Shown piece by piece: positions 52,355-60,247 of a stretch of DNA of 64,000 nucleotides. A program made the position numbers and the translations under genes. The stretch lies in assembly GCA_964522505.1 (NCBI GenBank), contig CAZFWJ010000002.1, positions 1 to 64,000 of the forward strand, given 5' to 3'. The notes under the pieces are model-generated. The model had not been told where the DNA came from, made no database searches, and worked only from the letters and a program-made list of their open reading frames with translations. The DNA comes from GYS-P2D sp964522505 (GTDB lineage: Bacteria > Bacteroidota > Bacteroidia > Chitinophagales > Saprospiraceae). Within the stretch, counting starts at the first letter, position 1; each line of letters opens with the position of its first letter.

Positions 52355-53076
52355 GTAGCATAAGGATTAATCTGATCTCGGGACCACGTAACATCTCAAC
52401 TGCTCTGATGTACTCATTTGCCAGCAGGTCAGATACGCTTGTTGTTGATGAACCTATGTACGGATACTATCTCAGACAAGTTGATGTTGACCATCCAGGT
52501 CAAGAAGAAATTTTGAGGTCTTTACCCAATGATATCGAAACAGTATTATCCACTTACTTTTTTCAGGATATAGATAAACCTTATCTATTTATTAAGGGTA
52601 TGGCCCACCATTACGAAGGACTTGAAGATCTAGCGTTCTTAAGAGAACTTAAGAATGTATTTCTAATCCGCAATCCAAAACAATTGATTGCATCATTTGC
52701 CCAAGTAATTGAAAAACCAGCTATTAGAGATATCGGACTCAAGCACGAATATGAATTATTCGCACACCTGGTAGAACAGGGAGTTGAACCCATTGTGATA
52801 AACTCAGGACAGATCCTTGAAAACCCCGAAAGAGAGTTATCGAGACTGTGCCATCACTTAAGCATACCATTTGATAGACAGATGTTACATTGGTCAGCAG
52901 GACCAAAACCTTATGATGGCATCTGGGCACCTCATTGGTATGAGAATGTTTGGGAATCTACAGGATTTAAAAAACAAGCGACGAGTAGGCGAGCATTTCC
53001 TGAACACTTGAAGCCTTTATTAGAAGAGGCTTACTACTACTACGATCAATTATCTAACCATATTATTACTCCGTAG
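52351..53076 (+). CDS. Sulfotransferase-like P-loop protein
   Basis: A 241-residue protein with LISGPRNISTALMYSFASR near residue 8, which has the phosphate-binding character of sulfotransferases (a PRxxST type P-loop rather than RTGTT), and FLIRNPKQLIASFAQV (about 108-123), the second PAPS-like motif. Such proteins are repeatedly encoded next to, or fused with, class IV aminotransferases in bacteria, as here. The reaction is unknown. ATG 52351 overlaps the ATL stop (ATGA); an in-frame upstream start at 52327 inside the ATL gene is unlikely. The aminotransferase starts immediately after its stop. Confidence 0.78.
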   Translation: MSSIRINLISGPRNISTALMYSFASRSDTLVVDEPMYGYYLRQVDVDHPGQEEILRSLPNDIETVLSTYFFQDIDKPYLFIKGMAHHYEGLEDLAFLRELKNVFLIRNPKQLIASFAQVIEKPAIRDIGLKHEYELFAHLVEQGVEPIVINSGQILENPERELSRLCHHLSIPFDRQMLHWSAGPKPYDGIWAPHWYENVWESTGFKKQATSRRAFPEHLKPLLEEAYYYYDQLSNHIITP

Positions 53077-53976
53077 ATGCTACAAAAATTTGACCCAAGA
53101 AATAAGGATATCCAAGTGTGGGTGGGAGACCGTCTTTACGCTCGGGAAGACGCGAAAGTATCAGTATTTGATAGTGTAGTCCAAGGAGGTGATGCAGTAT
53201 GGGAAGGGCTCAGAGTCTATCCTGAAGGAATATTTCTATTGGATAGACACCTCAACCGACTTTACGAGTCTGCGAAGGCTTTGGCATTCGTAGATATTCC
53301 TACAGAGGCAACAATTAGGGAGGCACTCGCTGAGACGCTCAAGGCGAATAATATGACCAGAGATACTCATATCAGACTCACCCTAACACGAGGCACCAAG
53401 ATTACTTCGGGTATGGATCCTCGATTAAATCAGTCCGGTAGCTGTCTGATCATACTGCCAGAATGGAAGCCACCAGTCTATGATAACGACCATGGAATCA
53501 AGGTGATTACTTCGACCATCAGAAGGAATAATCCGTCATTTCTTGATTCTAAGATTCATCATAATAACCTCCTTAATAACATACAAGCTAAGATACAGGC
53601 CAATGTCGCAGGTGTTGACGCTGCATTGATGTTAGACTATTTTGGGTTCGCCGCAGAGCTTAATGGCACTAACATATTTATAGTAAAAAATGGTGCGGTC
53701 CATACACCTACTGCAGAAGCGTGTCTTCATGGAATCACTCGTGGTATGATTATCCAGATCTGCCAAGAGCAATCTATTCAGATCATGGAGCGAAACATCT
53801 CTCTAACAGAATTGTATAATGCTGATCAAGTATTCTGCTCTGGGACAATGGGAGAATTGACACCTATAACACATATTGATGGTAGGAGGATAGAGAATCG
53901 ATCTGGTACCGATATGTTGGCAGTTTTGATTGAGCATTTTGAGGCATCCATACCCAAGTATTGTATCAGCGTATAA
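53077..53976 (+). CDS. Class IV aminotransferase (branched-chain/D-amino acid type)
   Basis: A 299-residue fold-type IV PLP enzyme. SVFDSVVQGGDAVWEGLRVY is the N-terminal substrate loop, KIHHNNLLNNIQAKIQAN has the PLP-binding Lys near residue 161, and ELNGTNIFIV and GITRGMIIQI supply the remaining cofactor contacts. It belongs to the IlvE/DAT/PabC superfamily; motif detail does not settle the substrate. It begins at the base after the sulfotransferase-like stop, and both are coupled to the ATL gene. Confidence 0.9.
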   Translation: MLQKFDPRNKDIQVWVGDRLYAREDAKVSVFDSVVQGGDAVWEGLRVYPEGIFLLDRHLNRLYESAKALAFVDIPTEATIREALAETLKANNMTRDTHIRLTLTRGTKITSGMDPRLNQSGSCLIILPEWKPPVYDNDHGIKVITSTIRRNNPSFLDSKIHHNNLLNNIQAKIQANVAGVDAALMLDYFGFAAELNGTNIFIVKNGAVHTPTAEACLHGITRGMIIQICQEQSIQIMERNISLTELYNADQVFCSGTMGELTPITHIDGRRIENRSGTDMLAVLIEHFEASIPKYCISV

Positions 53977-54052
53977 GGTATCCTCTTTGTTATATCAATG
54001 GATGAATCGGGTATGAAGAGGACCTGGGCCAATCAGAATCTACTCTTAATGC

Positions 54053-54230
54053 TTATTCATAAAGTGATCTACAGGTCATTGAAGGTGTCACTTGACCATA
54101 CACACCAATATTGTTGTAAGCTCTAATATGATAATTACCTACTAGCGTATACGGCGTTGTCATTTACCCTAACTAACTTACTGCTAAGCATTTGTGGCAC
54201 AATATTTTCATTTGTCAGAATGTTCTATTA
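54053..54230 (-). pseudogene. Possible relic of an exported FN3-type protein gene
   Basis: The 53977-54259 gap has no intact gene. The minus strand reads, in two frames joined by a shift near 54140, PQMLSSKLVRVNDNAVYAS and then VGNYHIRAYNNIGVYGQVTP, which looks like the end of a fibronectin-III-like or surface-protein domain. The second frame is an ATG-started 36-residue ORF (54053-54163). This may be a decayed fragment or chance. Confidence 0.25.
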
Positions 54231-54259
54231 AAGCATAAATTTTTGACCAACGTTACTAT

Positions 54260-54481
54260 ATGACGCAAAACTACATTTCAAACAAAATTATCTTATTCCT
54301 TTACAACGAGCTCTCGGCTCTCGATCACATCGAGGTTGAGTATGCAATCCAGCATGAACCAGAGTGGACGGAGAAGTTCAATGATCTTTGCCGTGTACAT
54401 AAGAGACTGCCTCAAGAAAGATATTACCCCAAAAGGAGGGTGATTAAGTCTATCTTGGCGTACAGTGCTGCAACAGCATAG
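54260..54481 (+). CDS. Small helical protein, anti-sigma-like, upstream of recA
   Basis: A 73-residue protein resembling the N-terminal helical part of anti-sigma/zinc-finger-like factors of Bacteroidota (YISNKIILFLYNELSALDHI, then EYAIQHEPEWTEKFNDL). The Cys/His zinc ligands are absent. A basic tail (KRLPQERYYPKRRVIKSIL) follows. Small proteins of this type are found as stand-alone genes in the phylum; the partner sigma factor is unknown. It lies 103 bases before recA and reads the same way, but recA has its own promoter. Confidence 0.65.
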   Translation: MTQNYISNKIILFLYNELSALDHIEVEYAIQHEPEWTEKFNDLCRVHKRLPQERYYPKRRVIKSILAYSAATA

Positions 54482-54519
54482 TGAAATAGGAAATAGTTGT
54501 ATTAATCTTGGATAGGTAT

Positions 54520-54539
54520 TGTAATGAGTATACATTACA
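54520..54539. promoter_or_regulatory. Dyad over the recA promoter, candidate SOS-type operator
   Basis: TGTAATG-AGTATA-CATTACA: perfect 7-bp inverted arms separated by six bases. It overlaps the first part of the -7 element at 54536-54543, so a bound repressor would occlude polymerase. The binding protein is unknown. Confidence 0.45.
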
Positions 54540-54543
54540 TTTG
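54536..54543 (+). promoter_or_regulatory. Promoter -7 element for recA
   Basis: TACATTTG, exact TAnnTTTG, predicted start near 54550, about 35 bases before the recA ATG. No TTG stands at the ideal -33 distance. Confidence 0.55.
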
Positions 54544-54584
54544 TCAACTATATATTGACTAACCTAAAGGATTAATACCCACCT

Positions 54585-55652
54585 ATGTCCAAAGAGAAAG
54601 AACAAAAGCTCAAAGCACTCAAGCTCACCCTTGACAAACTAGATAAGACCTACGGTAAAGGAACCATCATGAAATTGGGCGACAAGCCTCAGGTGGAAGT
54701 TGATGTTATCCCTACGGGATCACTAACACTTGATATCGCATTGGGTATAGGAGGTTTACCTAGAGGGCGTGTCGTAGAAATCTATGGCCCTGAGTCATCA
54801 GGTAAAACAACTCTTGCCATTCACGCCATAGCAGAAGCACAAAAGAAGGGAGGTATAGCGGCATTCATTGATGCGGAGCATGCATTTGATAAAACTTATG
54901 CCGAAGCCCTCGGCGTAGACACGGAAAACCTCCTCATATCACAACCAGATAATGGTGAGCAAGCCCTCGAGATCACAGAAAATCTCATACGCTCAGGAGC
55001 CATAGACATCTTGGTCGTGGATTCTGTTGCAGCCTTAACTCCTCGTAGCGAGATAGAAGGAGAGATGGGAGACTCTAAGATGGGACTCCAAGCAAGGTTG
55101 ATGTCACAGGCATTGCGTAAACTTACCGCTACTATAGGTAGAACAGGATGTTGCTGCATATTCATCAATCAGCTTAGAGAGAAGATCGGCGTAATGTTCG
55201 GGAATCCCGAGACAACTACAGGAGGTAATGCCCTTAAATTCTATGCATCAATTCGTCTAGACATCCGTAAGTCAGGTACATCAATAAAAGACAAAGAAGG
55301 GAATGTTGTCGGGAATCCGATAAAGGTTAAGGTAGTCAAGAATAAGCTTGCACCGCCATTCAGATTAGCGCTTTTTGAGATCACCTTCGGGAAAGGGGTC
55401 TCCAGGCTTGGAGAGATAATTGATCTCGGTGTAAACCTTGACTTCATACAGAAGAGTGGTTCGTGGTATAGTTATAATGATACTAAGATTGCACAGGGTA
55501 AAGAGTCAGCTAAGCAATTTTTAGATGACAATCCAGAAGTCGCAGAGGAGATTACTCAACGGATTCTAGATCACTATATGCCTGATCGTAACGGTACTAC
55601 TCCAGAGCTTGCTGAAGCCGAAGTAGCTGGAGAACCAGAATCAGAAGGGTAA
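54585..55652 (+). CDS. recA: Recombinase RecA
   Basis: DNA strand-exchange ATPase central to recombination and the SOS response. The 355-residue protein has Walker A GPESSGKTT (about 69-77), Walker B LVVDSVAAL, the MAW motif and L2 loop (GNPETTTGGNALKFYASIRLD region), and an acidic C-terminal tail (AEAEVAGEPESEG). Complete and typical. A dyad (54520-54539) covers its promoter. pdeM follows after 22 bases in the same direction. Confidence 0.97.
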   Translation: MSKEKEQKLKALKLTLDKLDKTYGKGTIMKLGDKPQVEVDVIPTGSLTLDIALGIGGLPRGRVVEIYGPESSGKTTLAIHAIAEAQKKGGIAAFIDAEHAFDKTYAEALGVDTENLLISQPDNGEQALEITENLIRSGAIDILVVDSVAALTPRSEIEGEMGDSKMGLQARLMSQALRKLTATIGRTGCCCIFINQLREKIGVMFGNPETTTGGNALKFYASIRLDIRKSGTSIKDKEGNVVGNPIKVKVVKNKLAPPFRLALFEITFGKGVSRLGEIIDLGVNLDFIQKSGSWYSYNDTKIAQGKESAKQFLDDNPEVAEEITQRILDHYMPDRNGTTPELAEAEVAGEPESEG

Positions 55653-55674
55653 CTCTGTACGGCCTCTTAGGATT

Positions 55675-56313
55675 ATGACGAATATAGTTCTTAGCGGGGA
55701 GGAACTAAGCTTGCTACCCGAAAAGGCTATCTATTGGCCCAAGGAGCATCTGCTATTAATTGCGGACTTACACTTGGGCAAGGTTGAGCATTTCAGAAAG
55801 GCCGGCATTGCCGTTCCCGTAAAAGCAGGTGAGGCCAACTATCACGTCTTACAAAAACTAATCCTTGAGCATTCCCCCAAGCGTGTGATATTCTTGGGCG
55901 ACTTGTTTCATAGTGACCATAACTACGATTGGGAGCTGTTTAGTGATTTTCTGGAGAACCACAACAATATTGCCTTTGAGCTCATTAAGGGCAACCACGA
56001 TATCTTGCACCAATCGCAATATGATCGTGTGGATATGGAAATCCACCAAGAAAGCTTAATCGTAGGGCCGTTTCTATTTACTCACGATCCAGTTATACAT
56101 GAGGGGTATTATAATCTCTGTGGTCATATACACCCATGTTATAAAATGAAAGGCAAGAGCCGACAGTATCTCAGGTTGCCGTGCTTTTATTTTGGCCAGC
56201 AAGGAGGTATACTTCCAGCATTTGGTAGTTTTACTGGGATGCATGCTGTAACAACTCAGGAAGGAGATAACGTCTATGTAGTAGCAGACGATCAGATCAT
56301 ACAAGTTGAATAA
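55675..56313 (+). CDS. pdeM: Ligase-associated DNA damage response endonuclease PdeM
   Basis: A 212-residue calcineurin-like metallophosphoesterase of the PdeM family, which acts with an ATP-dependent ligase, an Lhr-like helicase and an exonuclease in a bacterial DNA repair module. ADLHLGKVEHFRKAG (about 32-46) gives the Asp/His ligands, IFLGDLFHSDHN the second Asp, LIKGNHDI the Asn-His, and THDP and CGHIHP the remaining His. The partner genes are not in this window, but recA adjacency fits DNA repair. Confidence 0.9.
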   Translation: MTNIVLSGEELSLLPEKAIYWPKEHLLLIADLHLGKVEHFRKAGIAVPVKAGEANYHVLQKLILEHSPKRVIFLGDLFHSDHNYDWELFSDFLENHNNIAFELIKGNHDILHQSQYDRVDMEIHQESLIVGPFLFTHDPVIHEGYYNLCGHIHPCYKMKGKSRQYLRLPCFYFGQQGGILPAFGSFTGMHAVTTQEGDNVYVVADDQIIQVE

Positions 56314-56347
56314 TTAGTTATAAGTTTGCTCCAAATTAGAGAGGACC

Positions 56348-56962
56348 TTGTCAGAACACAGCCAAAAGGATTACGCAACATTTGAAGAGGAGTTTTTACC
56401 TCATGTTGATGCATTGAAAACTTTTGCATTCCACCTCTCCTATAATGAATCTGATGCCAACGATCTCGTACAGGAAACCTACATGAAGGCATTTAGATTT
56501 ATAGACAAGTATGACAAGGGGACTAACGCTAAGGCCTGGCTCTTTAAGATCATGAAGAATGCCTATATCAATGAGTATCGCAAGAAGAGTAAGCGACCTA
56601 CTCAGGTAGACTATGAAGAGATTACGACCTATCGTGATCAGAGCCATGACACCCTTACCGGTTATATGGACTTGCGAGAGGAGATCTTTGATAAGATGCT
56701 CGGTGATGAGATCACTATAGCAATAAACGCTTTACCTCTAGATTTTAAGACAGTCTTGCTGCTATCAGATGTAGAAGGCTTCACCTATGAGGAGATCGCT
56801 AAGATAATCGAGGTACCCATCGGTACTGTCAGATCACGATTGTTCAGAGCAAGAAATATGCTCAAGGATAAATTGAAATCTTATGCAGGGAAGAAAGGAT
56901 ATGTCGATGTAAGAGGACAAAAACAAGGTCAGAAAAGACCTATTAGTCAGGAAGAGGAATAG
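56348..56962 (+). CDS. RNA polymerase sigma factor, sigma-70 family (ECF-like)
   Basis: A 204-residue sigma factor with region 2 (ETYMKAFRFIDKYDKGTNAKAWLF, with the DLVQE motif just before) and region 4 (VEGFTYEEIAKIIEVPIGTVRSRLFRARN). A basic C-terminal tail (about 180-204) is longer than usual. This is a common Bacteroidota ECF type. The start appears to be TTG 56348; the next ATG lies inside region 2, so TTG is required. The 57030 gene downstream is a candidate anti-sigma. Confidence 0.9.
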   Translation: MSEHSQKDYATFEEEFLPHVDALKTFAFHLSYNESDANDLVQETYMKAFRFIDKYDKGTNAKAWLFKIMKNAYINEYRKKSKRPTQVDYEEITTYRDQSHDTLTGYMDLREEIFDKMLGDEITIAINALPLDFKTVLLLSDVEGFTYEEIAKIIEVPIGTVRSRLFRARNMLKDKLKSYAGKKGYVDVRGQKQGQKRPISQEEE

Positions 56963-57029
56963 CCCTTGTTATGTTAACAGAACTTTAGTAGATTTGAAGA
57001 GAACATTGAAAGAGATAAACTAACGCCCT

Positions 57030-57260
57030 ATGGCACACGAAAACTTGCTTCATTTTTTCTCCAATCAAGTAAACCTGTATCTCGACAATCGCCTCAATGA
57101 GGAAAGCTCTCAGCAACTCATGGATATCGTACAAAAGGACGATGAGTGTAGCGAGCTCTTCAAAAAGGAGCAATCCTTCAGAGAGTTCATCAAAAACAAT
57201 GTTTCTCGTCAAGTGGTTTCTACAGACTTGATCCAGACGATCAAGAATAGTGTAGGTTAG
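57030..57260 (+). CDS. Putative anti-sigma factor, small, helical
   Basis: A 76-residue all-helical protein (FFSNQVNLYLDNRLNEESSQQL, then KKEQSFREFIKNNVSR) resembling the compact anti-sigma domain found downstream of sigma factors in Bacteroidota. It has no HxxxCxxC zinc signature, so it would be a zinc-free variant. Inferred partner: the sigma factor ending 67 bases upstream. Evidence is composition and position, not a motif. Confidence 0.65.
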   Translation: MAHENLLHFFSNQVNLYLDNRLNEESSQQLMDIVQKDDECSELFKKEQSFREFIKNNVSRQVVSTDLIQTIKNSVG

Positions 57261-57309
57261 CTCAGCACTACTAACATATTATCTCATTAATTCATTTAAG
57301 TAAGTTATC

Positions 57310-58380
57310 ATGCTTGATAAGTTAGAAGCTATACATAGCCGCTTTCTCGACGTAGAAGAAAAACTATCAGATCCATCTATTGTATCCGACATTAAAGAAT
57401 ATACCAAGCTCAATAAAGAGTACAAGGATCTTAAGATCATGGATGATCAATATCATCGCTATAAGAATCTCTTAGGTAATATTGAAACTGCTACTGAGAT
57501 GTCAAATGACGACGATGAGGAGATGAGACAGATGGCGCAGGCAGAGTTGGTAGAGCTCGAGCAACAGAAGGTTGAAGCAGAGGAAGAAATCAAAGTGCTC
57601 CTGATTCCTAAGGACCCAGATGATGACAAGGATGTGATATTTGAGATTCGCTCTGGGACTGGGGGGGATGAGGCCAGCATTTTTGCAGGGGATCTATATA
57701 GGATGTATAGCAAGTATTTTGAGACGCAGGGCTGGAAGGTGGAGACACTATCTGCTAATGAAGGCACTGTTGGTGGCTTTAATAAGTTGGTCCTCGAAGT
57801 GAGAGGCGATGGTGTATTTGGCAAGTTAAAGTTTGAGTCTGGTGCGCACCGTGTGCAGCGAGTGCCAAAGACAGAATCTCAAGGTAGAGTACACACGTCT
57901 GCAGCTACAGTTGCGGTAATACCAAAGTTTGAAGTGGAAGATATAGACATCCGCAAGGATGAGCTGCGTACAGATACTTTCCGGGCGAGTGGTGCTGGTG
58001 GTCAGCATGTTAATAAGACAGAATCAGGCGTGCGATTTACACACTTGCCTACAGGCATCGTATCTGAGAGTACGGACTCAAGATCACAGCATAAGAATAG
58101 AGAGATCGCTCTGACAAGACTATACATCAAGGTTAGAGAAGCACAAGAGCAAAAGATCTACTCCGAGCAAAAAGCTAAGCGAAAATCTCTCGTAGGAAGC
58201 GGAGATCGCTCTGATAAAATCAGAACGTATAACTACCCTCAAAATCGGGTAACCGACCACCGTATCAGCCTGACACTATATAGCCTAGACAAAATCATCA
58301 TGGGCGATGTAGAGCCTGTCATAGAAGCGCTACAAGTCTTTGAGAATGCTGAGAAGATGAAAGCTGGCGAGACTGTGTAA
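57310..58380 (+). CDS. prfA: Peptide chain release factor 1
   Basis: Recognises UAA and UAG in the ribosomal A site and triggers peptide release. The 356-residue protein has HRVQRVPKTESQGRVHTS, with PKT in place of the PxT tripeptide anticodon, and the GGQ catalytic motif in FRASGAGGQHVNKT (about 226-239). RF1-type features include DELRTDTFRASGAGG. Complete; the N-terminal domain is a normal coiled coil. No terminator separates it from the convergent lgt, 14 bases away. Confidence 0.96.
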   Translation: MLDKLEAIHSRFLDVEEKLSDPSIVSDIKEYTKLNKEYKDLKIMDDQYHRYKNLLGNIETATEMSNDDDEEMRQMAQAELVELEQQKVEAEEEIKVLLIPKDPDDDKDVIFEIRSGTGGDEASIFAGDLYRMYSKYFETQGWKVETLSANEGTVGGFNKLVLEVRGDGVFGKLKFESGAHRVQRVPKTESQGRVHTSAATVAVIPKFEVEDIDIRKDELRTDTFRASGAGGQHVNKTESGVRFTHLPTGIVSESTDSRSQHKNREIALTRLYIKVREAQEQKIYSEQKAKRKSLVGSGDRSDKIRTYNYPQNRVTDHRISLTLYSLDKIIMGDVEPVIEALQVFENAEKMKAGETV

Positions 58381-58394
58381 CTTGATCAGAGCCA

Positions 58395-59558
58395 TTAAAA
58401 AATCAACCTATTATCCTTCTTATTAAAGAAGTACAATCCAAACACCCCAATTAAAAAAAGCGCCATTGAGATCAATTGTGCCTGAGAAAGCTGCGTTCCT
58501 AAGAAATCATATCTCGGATTAACTCGGATATGCTCTACCGTAAATCTCGCCACACTCATCAATGTCAAGTATAGGCTAAACATCACCCCAGCCCGCTTAA
58601 TCTTCGGACGATTGAACCATAATATCAAGAAGATAATACCGCTTGTGAATACTTCATATATGGGTGTGGGAAATACTGCCGGAGACAGCTTGCTGCAGTA
58701 TTTATCTGAGCAGCCATCGATTGCTACTCCTTCATTCAATACATTGTTAGGATAGTCATAGGCCCACATCCAGTCTGGCAAGAAGAACCACCCTGGCTTA
58801 GCCAGCTCATTAACTATACCCCAGTCGCCATCACCCGATATCTGACAGCCTAATCGACCAATACCATAACCAAGGATTAGTGCTGGCGCTATGGCATCAG
58901 CCACATGAATAGCAGGCATGCCATTTTTTCTGACGTAGTAGGCTATAGCTATGGTGGCAAGTATAAAGCCTCCATAAATCGTAAGTCCACTGCCAGAGAA
59001 CAGTTGGCCGATGGGATCTCGCAAGAAAGTATCCATGTTTTCAAGGATTGAAAACAGGCGTGATCCCAATATTCCAAAGATTGCCGCAAGAACGATAATA
59101 TCTCCAACTCGATCGTGAGGATGGACTACTCTGGTTACTTGTTTAGGATTTTCAGTTTTGGTTTTTTGTCCTTTCCAATAGGAGTAGCCAGCAAAAAGTA
59201 AGACGCCTAATACGCCGAAAAGAATGTTGCCGCGACTTGAAAACACAAAACCCGCAGCGTTATCTTTGAACTCTGCGAAATTCATGGCGATCGCCGGCAC
59301 TTTAAAGCCGAGCACAAATCCAAATATTCCATTGCTGATGACTTCACCAATTTCCACGCCTTTGCCTTCCCAGACTTGCTTGCTGGTAGAGTTGAGGACT
59401 CCTAGCTGTTCCTTCCTCTTTAACTCTTTATAGAGGATATATCCTAAAGCAAAGAATCCACAACCCATTAATAATCCAAACATCTGAATGACAGATAAGG
59501 CATTGTCACGAGCAGTACCGAATAGATCGTGGAGAAGATAGGATAGGTTAGGATACAT
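58395..59558 (-). CDS. lgt: Prolipoprotein diacylglyceryl transferase
   Basis: Attaches diacylglycerol from phosphatidylglycerol to the lipobox Cys of prolipoproteins, the first step in making the many lipoproteins encoded here. The 387-residue protein has about seven helices. GRLGCQISGDGDWG (about 235-248) is the family signature region with the catalytic Arg. It is longer than E. coli Lgt (about 290), with a Bacteroidota-type inserted loop after helix 3. TACCTTTA at 59579-59586 (minus) is a one-mismatch promoter element. Confidence 0.93.
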   Translation of the reverse strand: MYPNLSYLLHDLFGTARDNALSVIQMFGLLMGCGFFALGYILYKELKRKEQLGVLNSTSKQVWEGKGVEIGEVISNGIFGFVLGFKVPAIAMNFAEFKDNAAGFVFSSRGNILFGVLGVLLFAGYSYWKGQKTKTENPKQVTRVVHPHDRVGDIIVLAAIFGILGSRLFSILENMDTFLRDPIGQLFSGSGLTIYGGFILATIAIAYYVRKNGMPAIHVADAIAPALILGYGIGRLGCQISGDGDWGIVNELAKPGWFFLPDWMWAYDYPNNVLNEGVAIDGCSDKYCSKLSPAVFPTPIYEVFTSGIIFLILWFNRPKIKRAGVMFSLYLTLMSVARFTVEHIRVNPRYDFLGTQLSQAQLISMALFLIGVFGLYFFNKKDNRLIF

Positions 59559-59713
59559 AGGATTGCTTAAATCTGATATAAAGGTAAACTTCTATACTCT
59601 ACTAGTCCGATATGCCAATTCAGATTTAATTGAAAAATAAGAGAGTAATCAAACTATTGTGGAATTAGTACAGCCTTGGATGAAGTGCTTTAAACTATTG
59701 GGATTATGTCTTT

Positions 59714-60214
59714 TTAATAACTCTCCGTAAGATGAAGTTCATTAAGTCCACAAACATCTTGAAATACCGCCCTAACATGGAGGCCATCTACTGTAAACCC
59801 TAAGTCGTACATATCAATTTCGTCAATATCCTTGATGCCTGCCTCATTTAATAGTGTCATCATCTTTTTTCGAGACGTTCCCCAAGTGTCACATCTCTTG
59901 CCCTGGGATAGTTTTAATCCAAGTTTGCGCAAGTTGCTGGGAAGGGTATGGTCTTCATCTCCATCAAAAATCACCTTGTTGATCGTGCCATTTAAGCCAG
60001 CATATATGGCAAACTGACCACCGGCAACTTGATATTTAGTAAATGGGACGTCTTTTTGAAATAGCTTATGCTGCTTATCTACCAGACTCAGCTTGTCTTC
60101 GATTTCCATGGTCTTAGTCTCTCCAATATTAATATTAAAAGGAAGGTCTATCGAAAACGTAGAATCAGATACATAAGAAGACAGAACTAACAGAAGACTT
60201 AGTAAATAAGGCAT
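59714..60214 (-). CDS. Hypothetical secreted protein
   Basis: A 166-residue exported protein with a signal peptide (about 1-17) and a mixed alpha/beta body I do not recognise. It has two central Cys (CDTWGTSRKKMMTLL and VFQDVCGLNELHL) that could form a disulfide. The stop of the tRNA methylthiotransferase lies 33 bases upstream, so they may be co-transcribed. The 59559-59713 gap downstream holds nothing I recognise. Confidence 0.6.
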   Translation of the reverse strand: MPYLLSLLLVLSSYVSDSTFSIDLPFNINIGETKTMEIEDKLSLVDKQHKLFQKDVPFTKYQVAGGQFAIYAGLNGTINKVIFDGDEDHTLPSNLRKLGLKLSQGKRCDTWGTSRKKMMTLLNEAGIKDIDEIDMYDLGFTVDGLHVRAVFQDVCGLNELHLTESY

Positions 60215-60247
60215 AGCTTGATGTTTACAAAAAGATACAACTATTCT

